64,000 nt of DNA from contig SVEQ01000012.1 of the NCBI GenBank assembly GCA_015057325.1, positions 1 through 64,000 on the forward strand, read 5' to 3'. Within the stretch, counting starts at the first letter, position 1, and every line of letters starts with the position of its first letter. Of the stretch, positions 35,269 to 44,257 are shown piece by piece. A program made the translations under genes and the position numbers. The notes under the pieces are model-generated. The model had not been told where the DNA came from. It searched no databases and saw only the letters and a list, made by a program, of their open reading frames with translations. Source of the DNA: Lachnospiraceae bacterium (GTDB taxonomy: Bacteria; Bacillota; Clostridia; Lachnospirales; Lachnospiraceae).

Positions 35269-37947
35269 TTACCTTTTAATCTTAACCTTCTTTACTTTAC
35301 TCCATTTACCATAATACTTATTATCATTTGTATCAGTATTATATGCTCGTACTCTTACATAATAAGTCTTGCCAACTTTTAATTTTTTCGCAGATAACGT
35401 AAGCTTCGTTGTCAGCTTATTTTTCTTACTTTTGGTAAATTTCTTATTTACCGCATACTGTACTTCATATCCTTTACAATCTTTAACCTTCTTCCAAACA
35501 ATTTTAATTGCTTTACTCTTGTTATTTTTTACTGAAGCAATTTTAACCTTGCCAGGAGTAACAACCTTCACTTCATTATCACTATTCGTTTTAGCATTTG
35601 AATTATCAGCTATAGCAGAACCCTTATCAGTTGATTGTCCGGTCGTATTATTAGTACTGTTATTAGATTGATTATTATCTTTGTTTTTATCATCTACAGT
35701 ACCATTGTTATTTGGGTCTGTTGCAGGTTCCTGCTTATCTGTCGGTATAGTCTGCTTATTACCGTCATCACCCTTATTAATATCAGTATTATCCTGCCTG
35801 TCGCCGGATTCTTCCTGTTTGCTATCAGGATTATCCTGCTTATCGCCAGACTCTTCCTGTTTACTATCAGGGTCATCCTGCTGGTCACCAGACTCTTCCT
35901 GTTTACCCTCAGGGTTATCTTGCTTATCGCCAGACTCTTCCTGTTTACTATCAGGGTCATCCTGCTGGTCACCGGATTCTTCTTGCTTACCGTCCGGATT
36001 GCCTTGTTCGTCATCAGGATCATTCTGTTGTTGCTCTGAATCTGCTTTTTCAAATTTTGCTACAACTGTAATATCCGCTTTAGCATCAAATACATAAACT
36101 AATTCATCAGATAACAAATCGCCCTCCTGACTGAACCATCCAATAAACTTTCCATCTTCTTTGCACTCAGCAGTAAGTGTAACTGATGTATCAGCTTTAT
36201 AAGCTCCTTCACCTGTTGCCGCTCCCGCCGAAGCATTATTTTGGGTTGCCAATATATCGCCATCATTGATTATAATATCTACATTTCCAGCATCATAACC
36301 ACCAATACCGGTTCCACCATACGCATGTACAATTCCACCATTAATTAAAATACGTATGTCAGACTTGTCTTGATCAATTGATGTTTTACTCATCTTTCCA
36401 ACGCCAATTCCTGTACTCCCTTTTCCCGTACCCCTTGCTTCAACGTAACCGCCGTTGATGACAATGGTTCCGCTTTTGCTTTGATAACCTTCTCCTATAA
36501 CCGCAGTCCCTCCGCTATCACTTTCGGCGACAACCTTTCCACTATTGATTGTAATAATACCAAATCCGTATTCGGAACATCCGCCTATTACCGCAACTGT
36601 ATAATTCGTCGAATTGGGCTTACTCTTCGTTGACACTTGTATGTCGCCGCCGTTGATAGTGATGTCACCTGCATCATTTTTAGGATTTGCGCCGATTGCT
36701 GCATAAAATTTACTACTAGATGTGAAAGAGGTTTGGTCACTGACTATGCTGATTTTACCCTTACTGTTACCCATTGATTGAGCATATATTGTCAGAGAAT
36801 TACCCGCATTGACGGCAATACCTTTTTCGGAAGATAGTGTTGCACCATCACAGAGGATCAGGTGTATATTACCACGCACCTCAACACGATTGTTCATGGT
36901 GATGCCACTCTTTACAACATACCATGTATCTTTTCCTTCTGTACCCCATTCTTGTTCAGTACCTTTTACTGCCGTTGCAGAAGCGCAGACCTTGCAAGAA
37001 CCGTCAGCATCAAGATAGATAACTGCCCCTTCTTTTATACTGACAGTGATGACGATATCCCTGCTAACATTATTTGTCGTCCATCCGTTTTCACCACTTA
37101 AAAAAGTAACACCGTTTGAACCGGAAACAGTATAAGTTTCAGTGGGCACATTAACTGCGACGCACAAATTTGCACCAACGGGATAACTCAATCCCGTGCC
37201 GCTTAGAGTATCGTTCAAAAACTGATTACTATATGTCCATGTAACAATGACATTTTCACTACCGATATTTTCAGCTTCTATCGTCGCTGTACATGCAGAT
37301 ATCCAGACTGCTTTCAGTGAAATATTGCTTTCAACATCGCTGATTTTAATCTTGTTTTTCACGGCAGAACCAGGATGATAGACCTTTGTTTCGTCGTCGA
37401 TTACCTGCCAGTGACTAAATACCTTCCCACTTGGTGCGACAAAATCGCATTCAGGCACCGTATAGACATAGTTACCTGCACTGCCATCAACAGCAACCGT
37501 GTCCATCTTACCACTGCCCCCATTTGCATCAAAGCTCACAGTTGGATTCGTCCTAGTCCACTCTGCATAAACATTTATGTTCTCATTTGGAATATAATCA
37601 AATGTAAATGCATTTCCATTTTCCATCTTCCATCCAGAAAATGCATAGCCTGTTCTGCTAGGAGATTCAAGAGAGGATATACTTCTACCTTTTGCAACCT
37701 TCTTAGTGGCATAGATATCAGTTTTTGAGGAATCCATATAGAAAGTCACAGTATAAACGATTTCTGCATCTTTCCATAGAGCCTTAAAAGTATTGTTTCC
37801 TGTCATCGACAATACTGCTTGTTCTCCTGGCATATAACGGGCCCATTTTTTTGTTACCGTTTCATCCTGCACGACATTTTCTTCTCTAGCCCATGCATCA
37901 AATTCCATACCATCAGGCGGAGTAAATAAGCAATCGGGAAGCATCAC
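35269..37947 (-). pseudogene. InlB/beta-helix surface protein, main part downstream of an in-frame stop
   Basis: 892 codons that continue in the same frame as the signal-peptide frame 37963-38190, separated only by one TAA. Without it the protein would be about 974 residues. Order: InlB_B-type repeats (YAFSGWKMENGNAFTF, SFDANGGSGKMDTVAV), a right-handed beta-helix region (INGGDIQVST, INSGKVVAESDSGG, INGGYVEARGTGKG), an acidic linker of 14-residue repeats (QEESGDKQDNP), and a C-terminal fibronectin-like domain (IKIVWKKVKDCKGYEVQYAV). As it stands this part has no signal peptide and would not be exported. Confidence 0.75.
35787..36008 (-). repeat. 42-bp tandem repeats (14-residue units)
   Basis: About five units of 42 bp, coding D(Q/K)QD(D/N)P(D/E)(S/G)KQEESG. 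The units alternate between two slightly different versions, which points to growth by duplication of pairs. Copy number could vary between strains. Confidence 0.8.
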
Positions 37948-37962
37948 TTTCTTACTGCTACA

Positions 37963-38190
37963 TTACACCGTGCTTCCATCCATTGTCCCAAAGCCACCAT
38001 TGGCATCAAAAGAGATTACAAAAGTTTCATCATCACCAACTACAAATGGAAGACCAACTACAGATGGAAGAAACTCTTCATCTTCTGCTCGTACAGAGCT
38101 TCTACTGAGCGGAAGCAACACCGCACCTAACACCATTATTATTGTCAAAATGATAATCTGTATTCCCTTTTTTAATATTCGTTTCTTCAT
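37963..38190 (-). pseudogene. Signal-peptide part of the InlB-like surface protein
   Basis: 75 codons from ATG at 38190: a signal peptide (MKKRILKKGIQIIILTIIM, cleavage near SVRA/EDEE), then the first InlB-type strand FVISFDANGGFGTMDGST, then TAA at 37963-37965. The same frame continues past the stop (CSSKKVMLPDCLFTPPDG) into the 892-codon part. A single substitution explains the break. Confidence 0.75.
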
Positions 38191-39013
38191 AAATTCTTCA
38201 TCCTTCTCCTTATTTGTTGGCACTTTCCTCCGCGCCTCTACTTCCCGTTTTGATTTCGTGTTATTCCAAATGGAAATCGTTACCTCCCTTCCGTTAAAAA
38301 TCTGTGAAGAACCGTGGTTCTCATCTCATATATCATCCTGCCTGAGCAGATTCTTTACTCCTACATATAAACACGATAATAATATTATATTATAGCAAAA
38401 TCATAGGATGATTTCAACGGATTTTACAGGAATTCTTGTGCCAGAAAGGTATATGTCCCCCCTTTACCATAAACTTATAATTTTAGCGAAATGGTGTATT
38501 ATCTTTTATCTCTTCCTTCTTTGGCTCTGCCGTTATTCTTTTTCCTGCTTCTTTCATCATTTCAGCCCCTCATAATATAATCTTATCTTCTTAGTCATGT
38601 GAAATATACATACTCATCAATTTTCTTGTTAACTCTGATAGCTTCACTGTCAAACGGATTATTCTTTTCCTTAATACATTTCAATTTCTTTCCTACTGAA
38701 AATGGTGTAAGTCCGTAATAATAATCCATTCCCGTAATCGTAACATACATTTTCTTCATAATGATCGCTTCCCCTCAAAATATAATTCTTGATAATATAA
38801 TTTTACCAAATACCTTGTCCCTTAAAAATGCCACCCTTAACCCATTGTAAATCTTGCATTTTTATAAAAATCTCACGTTGCAATCGAACATTATTTCTGT
38901 TATAATCACTTCATAAATCTCTGAAACGAACTGTTGTTATCAACGGGATAAGTGCGTCCTTTGATACCGACAGTTTTTCTATTTTTGCAACTATCCCAAA
39001 ATACCAAAAAACT
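38191..39013. other. Intergenic stretch with promoter region and remnants
   Basis: Besides the HIRAN fragment at 38595-38759 it holds a possible 25-codon minus-strand frame at 38483-38560 (MMKEAGKRITAEPKKEE, with GAGGGG before it). I see no other gene. AT-rich runs near 38375-38400 may hold the promoter of the surface-protein gene. Confidence 0.4.
38595..38759 (-). pseudogene. Truncated HIRAN-domain protein
   Basis: 54 codons from ATG at 38759, preceded by GAGGGGAAGCG. The sequence MKKMYVTITGMDYYYGLTPF ... KEKNNPFDSEAIRV is the N-terminal half of a stand-alone HIRAN protein (normally about 90-100 residues, linked to DNA repair and replication). It stops after DEYVYFT, so the C-terminal half is lost. 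Confidence 0.6.
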
Positions 39014-39892
39014 TTATAGAGTGATCCGGTGGAAACGCCGAGTGAGGTGTAAGCTCGTCAATCCAAATTGACACACCACCAAAATGCCCTTTTGGGCATT
39101 TTGAAATACAGCAAGCACCTCCTCTGTCAATTCACCATATGCTTCTGCAACTTTTCCCTTCGGATCGTGCTTATAAATACTGACACCTTTTGTTGTCGCT
39201 TCCACTGCCCTAATTGAGAACGGAATCCTGCTGTTGTATATGTTAATTGCTTTTCCGTAAGCATCATCAAGCAGTTCAACAATCTCTCTCGCATAAACAG
39301 TCCTCTTGTCGAGCATTGTTATCAATACACCGTCAATTCCAAGTTGATTATTAAGATTTCTTCTTACTCTGCTTATCGTCTTAATTAACTGTTCAAGACC
39401 TTTTACCGAAAGATATGCAGCCTGTACCGGAATAATGATTTTGTCTGCTGCCACAAGCACATTTATTGTGATAAGACCTAGACTTGGTGCTGAATCTATG
39501 ATTATGTAATCGTAATTATCCTTTACTTTGTCTATATATCTTTTCAATATAGTTTCTCTACTCATTGCTTGTATCAGCGCAACCTCCACTGCTGCCAATT
39601 CAATATTTGATGGTACTAAGTCAACTCCTTCATCGTGATGTAATATACCAAATATATTTGAATCATATTCTTCATCTTGGATTTCCTTTTCCATTATTAC
39701 AGCTAACGTATCATTCATGCTATCAGGCTCCTTATATCCAAGACTTGCAGTTAAAGAGCCTTGTGCGTCTGCGTCCACAAGCAAAACCTTATACCCTTTC
39801 TTTGCTAAACCGATACCTAAACTGCCTGCTGTTGTTGTCTTGGCTACTCCACCTTTCTGTGAAGCTGTCACATATACTTTACACATATTCAT
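39014..39892 (-). CDS. ParA-family ATPase with altered C-terminus
   Basis: 292 residues. Deviant Walker A KGGVAKTTT, Walker A' LLVDADAQGS and Walker B YIIIDSAPSLGLIT are intact, and DNA-binding residues near the end (IRAVEATTKGVSIYKHDP) are present. After AYGELTEEVLA the usual short basic end is replaced by about 30 unrelated residues encoded by a hairpin (39080-39103) and beyond. No ParB follows. It may stabilise the element, but the missing partner and changed end make this doubtful. Confidence 0.82.
   Translation of the reverse strand: MNMCKVYVTASQKGGVAKTTTAGSLGIGLAKKGYKVLLVDADAQGSLTASLGYKEPDSMNDTLAVIMEKEIQDEEYDSNIFGILHHDEGVDLVPSNIELAAVEVALIQAMSRETILKRYIDKVKDNYDYIIIDSAPSLGLITINVLVAADKIIIPVQAAYLSVKGLEQLIKTISRVRRNLNNQLGIDGVLITMLDKRTVYAREIVELLDDAYGKAINIYNSRIPFSIRAVEATTKGVSIYKHDPKGKVAEAYGELTEEVLAVFQNAQKGILVVCQFGLTSLHLTRRFHRITL
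39080..39103. repeat. Perfect 24-bp hairpin inside the 3' end of parA
   Basis: CAAAATGCCC-TTTT-GGGCATTTTG is a perfect 10-bp stem. It sits exactly where the ParA sequence stops resembling its family, so it may have been a terminator that deletion fused into the reading frame. Confidence 0.6.
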
Positions 39893-39917
39893 CTACCTGC
39901 CTTTCCGCTGTATTTAA

Positions 39918-40178
39918 CTACTGTTTCTTCTTATATCCGAACACCGTTCCGGTCCCGAAGTATCTGTTTTTTATATCCTTTTTATACTTTTCCTTAACAT
40001 ACTTTGTCATTGGTTCATCAAGTCTGAATATCTCGGAATATATCCTTTTGTACTTTGCACTGCTTGAAATATCCATTATTTCTGACGGTTTATTCATCTT
40101 AAACCGATCATCTTTTTTTAGCATTTTGATAAACCACTTAATATCATTGGTAGTGCCTTGCAATCTGATCTTTAACAT
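39918..40178 (-). CDS. Small ParA-associated protein (DUF3970-like)
   Basis: 86 residues beginning MLKIRLQGTTNDIKWFIKML, which resembles DUF3970-type proteins that lie next to parA genes in Firmicutes elements. The C-terminal half is basic (YVKEKYKKDIKNRYFG). The start follows GGAGGTAATG closely. It precedes parA by 25 bases in the same direction. Function unknown. Confidence 0.6.
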   Translation of the reverse strand: MLKIRLQGTTNDIKWFIKMLKKDDRFKMNKPSEIMDISSSAKYKRIYSEIFRLDEPMTKYVKEKYKKDIKNRYFGTGTVFGYKKKQ

Positions 40179-40532
40179 TCATTACCTCCAATCTGTCGGA
40201 AGATTAATATATGCGTATCACCCTACCGATATAAAAATCCCCTTTGTTCTTCATAAACCTCTTTCTTATTATTTTCCTTAAATAGCATGCCTCGCCTAAA
40301 TTGGCTATAGATCCAGTTATAATAACGTATAATTTGTTAGTAATACCCCACAAAAATGAATATAGCTATACCATAAATTTATTTAACCATTGTAAATACT
40401 GGGGATTTCTACCTCTTTTTATACCCCATTTTATACCCCACATTGTTTGGAATTTAATGAATTAGAAGATACATTCAAGACACTTGATGAAAGAAGTGTA
40501 TGTTCTGAAAGCATTGATTTTACAAAGAAAAA
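40179..40532. other. Right end of the integrated element, no gene recognised
   Basis: AT-rich sequence with a run TATACCCCATTTTATACCCCAC near 40418-40441. A plus-strand frame at 40447-40629 runs into the tRNA gene and is not believable. The promoter of the ParA pair is probably near 40190-40330. Confidence 0.4.
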
Positions 40533-40562
40533 TAGCACTCCATCATATTTGATGAAGTGCTA
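40533..40562 (-). terminator. Intrinsic terminator downstream of tRNA-Leu
   Basis: On the minus strand TAGCACTTCATCA-AATA-TGATGGAGTGCTA (one mismatch) is followed by TTTTTCTTT. It lies inside the integrated element and so replaces the native terminator now found at 23928-23970. Confidence 0.75.
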
Positions 40563-40572
40563 TAATAATAGA

Positions 40573-40656
40573 TGCGGAAGATGGGACTTGAACCCACACG
40601 TCATTTCTGACACTAGATCCTTAGTCTAGCCTGTCTGCCAATTCCAGCACTTCCGC
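40573..40656 (-). tRNA. tRNA-Leu (anticodon AAG)
   Basis: An 84-base class II tRNA: acceptor GCGGAAG/CTTCCGC, D loop AATTGGCAGAC, anticodon arm CTAGA-CTAAGGA-TCTAG with anticodon AAG, long variable arm TGTCA-GAAA-TGACG, T loop TTCAAGT, discriminator A. CCA is not encoded. Its 3' end serves as the attachment site of the element to its left. A34 would need conversion to inosine to read CUU and CUC. Confidence 0.92.
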
Positions 40657-40661
40657 TTAAG

Positions 40662-40684
40662 CAAGGCTCTCTTGATGAGCCTTG
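40662..40684. terminator. Hairpin between rplT and tRNA-Leu
   Basis: CAAGGCTC-TCTTGAT-GAGCCTTG has an 8-bp stem. No T-run follows on the minus strand, so it may be a processing or weak termination site between rplT and the tRNA. Confidence 0.4.
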
Positions 40685-40744
40685 ACTATATTACTACATC
40701 TAAAATCAAAATGCAAGTCTTTTTTTTAAAAAGTTTTTAAAAAA

Positions 40745-41101
40745 TTATGCAAGCTTTCCTTTTGCAACATCTACAAGCTTAGCAAAACCTTCTGCATCAG
40801 ATACTGCAAGCTCTGCAAGCATCTTACGGTTCATATCAACACCTGCAAGCTTAAGACCATACATGAACTTGCTGTATGAAAGACCATTTAATCTTGCTGC
40901 TGCATTGATACGAGCGATCCAAAGACGTCTGAACTGTCTCTTTCTCTGCTTTCTTCCGGCATATGATGAAGCCAAAGCTCTCATTACAGACTGCTTAGCA
41001 ACTCTGTACTGCTTAGATCTTGCTCCTCTATATCCCTTAGCTAACTTTAATGTTCTATTATGTTTCTTCTTAGCGTTAACTCCGCCTTTAATTCTTGCCA
41101 T
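40745..41101 (-). CDS. rplT: 50S ribosomal protein L20
   Basis: 118 residues, the normal length, with the typical N-terminus [20 protein letters not shown] and the conserved segment [19 protein letters not shown]20 binds 23S rRNA early in 50S assembly and, in Firmicutes, represses its own operon by binding the leader. Last gene of infC-rpmI-rplT, 28 bases after rpmI. Confidence 0.97.
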   Translation of the reverse strand: MARIKGGVNAKKKHNRTLKLAKGYRGARSKQYRVAKQSVMRALASSYAGRKQRKRQFRRLWIARINAAARLNGLSYSKFMYGLKLAGVDMNRKMLAELAVSDAEGFAKLVDVAKGKLA

Positions 41102-41129
41102 CTTACTTTCCTCCTGATTTGATCTCTAA

Positions 41130-41327
41130 TTAAAGATAAGGTAAAATCTTCTTCATTACCTTCTCATTTGTCTTATCCATCATAGCTGCTTTTCTAAGAT
41201 TTCTCTTTCTCTTAGTAGTCTTCTTTGTCAGGATGTGGCTCTTGTAGGCTTTATTTCTCTTAAGGCTACCGCTTCCTGTCTTCTTAAAACGCTTAGCTGC
41301 TGCTCTGTTAGTTTTTAATTTTGGCAT
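41130..41327 (-). CDS. rpmI: 50S ribosomal protein L35
   Basis: 65 residues, full length, basic, with the family pattern [19 protein letters not shown] and [17 protein letters not shown]. Middle gene of the infC operon; GGAGG lies 8 bases before ATG. Confidence 0.97.
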   Translation of the reverse strand: MPKLKTNRAAAKRFKKTGSGSLKRNKAYKSHILTKKTTKRKRNLRKAAMMDKTNEKVMKKILPYL

Positions 41328-41354
41328 TGTATTGTCCTCCTTAAATATATCTTA

Positions 41355-41861
41355 CTATTTCTTCTGTGACAGAAACATTATCATGCTTCTTCCCTCGAAC
41401 TTAGCAGGCTTATCCACAACTGCAATATCTTCGAGCTGTTTAGCAAAATCATCAAGAATTACCTTCGAATGGTTGACATGTGCAAGCTCACGTCCTCTAA
41501 AACGCAATGTAACTTTAACTTTGTCACCCTTTGAAAGAAACTTTCTTGCCTGATTAACCTTTGTATTAAGATCATTAGTATCAATGTTCGGTGACAAACG
41601 CACCTCTTTGATATCTATTACCTTCTGTTTTTTCTTGGCTTCTTTCTCTTTTCTTGCCAGCTCGTAACGATATTTCCCGTAATCAATAATCTTACACACC
41701 GGTGGTTTGGCTGTCGGAGCAATCTTAACAAGGTCAAGTTCTGCTTCTCTTGCAAGCTTCATTGCATCTTTTGCAGACATAATTCCCAACTGCTCTCCCT
41801 CTGAGCCAATCAAACGAATCTCTTTGTCACGAATCTGTTCATTGATCATTAACTCGCTAAT
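41355..41861 (-). CDS. infC: Translation initiation factor IF-3, probable AUU start
   Basis: The protein has both IF-3 domains: INEQIRDKEIRLIGSEGEQL (N-domain) and KEVRLSPNIDTNDLNTK ... RFRGRELAHVNHSK (C-domain). An ATG at 41849 exists, but GGAGG at 41871-41875 is 21 bases from it and only 9 bases from an in-frame ATT at 41861. That ATT start gives the N-terminus (M)SELMINEQIRD and 168 residues. Rare AUU starts are the known basis of IF-3 autocontrol. First gene of the operon. Confidence 0.93.
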   Translation of the reverse strand: MSELMINEQIRDKEIRLIGSEGEQLGIMSAKDAMKLAREAELDLVKIAPTAKPPVCKIIDYGKYRYELARKEKEAKKKQKVIDIKEVRLSPNIDTNDLNTKVNQARKFLSKGDKVKVTLRFRGRELAHVNHSKVILDDFAKQLEDIAVVDKPAKFEGRSMIMFLSQKK

Positions 41862-41903
41862 GGTCTTATACCTCCATCTCCCATAAACTGTTATTAAATA
41901 GAA

Positions 41904-42020
41904 AAAGTGGATAGCATACTATCCACTTTCATAATTAGAAAAACCATACGGTTATTATATCTAATATAGAACCCGAGTCGCCTATAGCGCTAAGGTGAGA
42001 GTGGATACTCTGCTTGTATG
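41904..42020 (-). promoter_or_regulatory. L20-type leader with intrinsic terminator (attenuator)
   Basis: The leader before infC has the family sequence GTATCCACTCTCACCTTAGC near its 5' part and a terminator at 41904-41929 (AAAGTGGATAG-TATG-CTATCCACTTT followed by TTCTATTT). The upstream TATCCACT can pair with AGTGGATA of the terminator's first arm, forming an antiterminator. L20 binding is known to control such leaders in Firmicutes. Confidence 0.8.
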
Positions 42021-42095
42021 TCTCGTCAAACGACTTGAACATATTACCATACATGTATATGGCTGTCAAGACGTTTTTATTACAAATCCAAATAA

Positions 42096-44231
42096 TTATT
42101 CATCTGCACCCGTCGCAGGCTCGAAAATAGTCTTAACTATATTCTCGGTAACCTTCGGTTTCTTCTGCAGAGCGATACGTCTAAACTCATCTTGAGAAGC
42201 AATCTTCTCCTGTCCACGAAGGTCACGTTTCTCATATTCCCTGCCATTAGGAAGAAGGAAATGAGCCTTCACGTTATCGGCAAGCTGTAATCTAAGTATC
42301 TTGATAACCGCCTGCTTAAGGTTCTCATCCTCCACAGGAAATGTTATCTCAACACGCTTATCAAGATTACGTGGCATCCAGTCTGCACTTCCCATATACA
42401 CTTCTTCAAAGCCATCATTATAGAAATAGAATATTCTCGCATGCTCTAGAAAATCACCAACTATTGAGTGAACGGTTATATTCTCCGATACTCCAGGTAT
42501 TCCAACCTTAAGACAACATATACCACGAACAATAAGATCAATCTTAACTCCCGCAGAACTTGCCTTATACAAAGCTTCTATAATAACAGGGTCACATATT
42601 GCATTCATCTTGGCAACAATTCTACCCTTTTTACCCTTCTTTGCATTCTCCTCCTCGCGTTCAATAAGTCGCAGGAAGCGATCCTTTAACCAAATCGGTG
42701 CAACCATAAGCTTATTCCAAGCAGGTGGCTCAGAATATCCTGAAAGCATATTAAATACTGCAGTTGCATCTTCCCCGATTGCATCATTACAGGTAAGAAG
42801 TCCCATATCCGTATATAACTTAGCCGTTACATCATTGTAGTTACCGGTTCCAAGATGTACATATCTTCTGATTCCGTCTTCCTCTCGTCTTACGACAAGT
42901 GCAATCTTTGAGTGTGTCTTAAGTCCGACAAGACCGTATATTACATGACATCCTGCCTTCTCAAGCATCTTCGCCCAACCAATGTTATTCTCCTCGTCGA
43001 AACGAGCCTTAAGTTCCACCAAAACAGTTACCTGCTTACCATTCTCAGCGGCACGCGCCAAAGACGCAACAATAGGCGAGTTACCACTTACACGATACAA
43101 TGTCTGCTTTATCGCAAGCACATTAGGATCATTTGCCGCCTGTGAAATAAAATCAATAACCGGTGTGAACTCATAATACGGGTGATGCAGCAATATATCA
43201 TGTTCACGTATCTGTTCAAATATACCGCGCTCCCTATCCATACCCGGTGTTGGTTGCGGTGTGTATTTTGCAAGCTTATACTCATCAAAGCCCTCAAGTC
43301 CGTATGCTTTCATAAGAAATGTAAGATCAAGCGGTCCTTTTATCTTATATAAATAGTGCTCATTAACATTAAGCTGTTCCATAAGTTTCTTGATAAGTCG
43401 CTTATCCATTGAATCGGCAACCTCGAGTCTGATAACTTCACCCCACTGGCGTTGCTTTAATTTGCTCTCAATCTCCTTAAGCAAATCCGTTGCCTCATCC
43501 TCATCAATTGTAAGGTCGGCATTTCTCATAACACGATACGGGTGAGCGCACAACACTTTATAATTAAGGAACAATTTGTCGATATTTCTCTCAATAACTT
43601 CCTCAAGCAAAATTATGCTTGTAACGCCCTCTTCATCTGAAGGAACTTCTATAATTCTAGGTAACACACTTGGCACCTGAACAGTAGCTATATCGACAAC
43701 ATCATCTTGCTTCTTATCCTTTATAAGAGCACCGATATTAAGACTCTTACTCTGTATAAGAGGAAACGGACGCGATTGGTCAACCGCCATAGGTGTAAGT
43801 ACCGGATACACGTTGCGCTTGAAGTAATTGTCAACATACTCTGCCTGTTTCTCATTAAGATCTTCATGCTGTTTGATTAAATGAAGACCTACTTTATCAA
43901 GCTGTGGTAAGAGCGAACGGTTAAATATCTTATATTGTTCTGCCATAAACTCTTTTGCTTCAGGAATAATCTGCTCAAGTTGCTCCCTTGCGGTAAGTCC
44001 TGCAATATCGCGTTTGGTAAATCCCGCATGCATCATGTCGATAAGACATGCCACACGAATCATGAAAAACTCATCCAGATTAGATGCGGTAATGCTTAAG
44101 AACTTCATTTTCTCAAACAAAAGATTGTTCTTGTCTTTGGCTTCCAATAAGATTCTTTTATTAAACTGAATCCATGAAAGTTCACGGTTCTCAAAATATT
44201 CCGGCTTTGCGAAAACGTTTTTTTCTTTCAT
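42096..44231 (-). CDS. ppk: Polyphosphate kinase 1
   Basis: 711 residues, full length. It makes polyphosphate from ATP. The N-domain begins YFENRELSWIQFNKRILLEA, the head domain follows, and the two catalytic PLD-like modules carry the conserved His in KTHSKIALVVRRE (autophosphorylated) and HLGTGNYND. The next gene upstream is the exopolyphosphatase, 26 bases away, so synthesis and breakdown are encoded together. Confidence 0.96.
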   Translation of the reverse strand: MKEKNVFAKPEYFENRELSWIQFNKRILLEAKDKNNLLFEKMKFLSITASNLDEFFMIRVACLIDMMHAGFTKRDIAGLTAREQLEQIIPEAKEFMAEQYKIFNRSLLPQLDKVGLHLIKQHEDLNEKQAEYVDNYFKRNVYPVLTPMAVDQSRPFPLIQSKSLNIGALIKDKKQDDVVDIATVQVPSVLPRIIEVPSDEEGVTSIILLEEVIERNIDKLFLNYKVLCAHPYRVMRNADLTIDEDEATDLLKEIESKLKQRQWGEVIRLEVADSMDKRLIKKLMEQLNVNEHYLYKIKGPLDLTFLMKAYGLEGFDEYKLAKYTPQPTPGMDRERGIFEQIREHDILLHHPYYEFTPVIDFISQAANDPNVLAIKQTLYRVSGNSPIVASLARAAENGKQVTVLVELKARFDEENNIGWAKMLEKAGCHVIYGLVGLKTHSKIALVVRREEDGIRRYVHLGTGNYNDVTAKLYTDMGLLTCNDAIGEDATAVFNMLSGYSEPPAWNKLMVAPIWLKDRFLRLIEREEENAKKGKKGRIVAKMNAICDPVIIEALYKASSAGVKIDLIVRGICCLKVGIPGVSENITVHSIVGDFLEHARIFYFYNDGFEEVYMGSADWMPRNLDKRVEITFPVEDENLKQAVIKILRLQLADNVKAHFLLPNGREYEKRDLRGQEKIASQDEFRRIALQKKPKVTENIVKTIFEPATGADE

Positions 44232-44257
44232 ATATCCCTCTCCAATCTTAATTTATT

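Larger units (their letters stand above)
23975..40594. mobile_element. Integrated element in tRNA-Leu (about 16.6 kb)
   Basis: A 23-bp direct repeat starting ATGCGGAAGATGGGACTTGA occurs at 23975-23997 and at 40572-40594. The right copy is the 3' end of an intact tRNA-Leu gene; the left copy is a stub with no further tRNA sequence. A tyrosine integrase lies 70 bases from the left copy, followed by an excisionase-like gene, which is the usual order at one end of tRNA-targeted elements. The content (IS3 element, surface-protein genes, HU, ParA, broken genes) is accessory. No relaxase, conjugation or replication-initiation gene is visible, so it is a genomic island or decayed mobilisable element. 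Confidence 0.75.

Noticed and set aside
35635-36097. Open frames on both strands through the repeat linker
   Set aside because: Products of the 42-bp repeats, which keep several frames open; only the minus frame joins to domains.
39014-39075. Alternative minus frame SIWIDELTPHSAFPPDHS
   Set aside because: Vaguely like a coding remnant, but too short to identify.
39565-40281. Long plus-strand open frame opposite parA
   Set aside because: Shadow of the ParA and DUF3970-like genes; no ribosome site or family.
40447-40629. Plus-strand frame reading into tRNA-Leu
   Set aside because: It overlaps a terminator and the tRNA; not credible as a gene.
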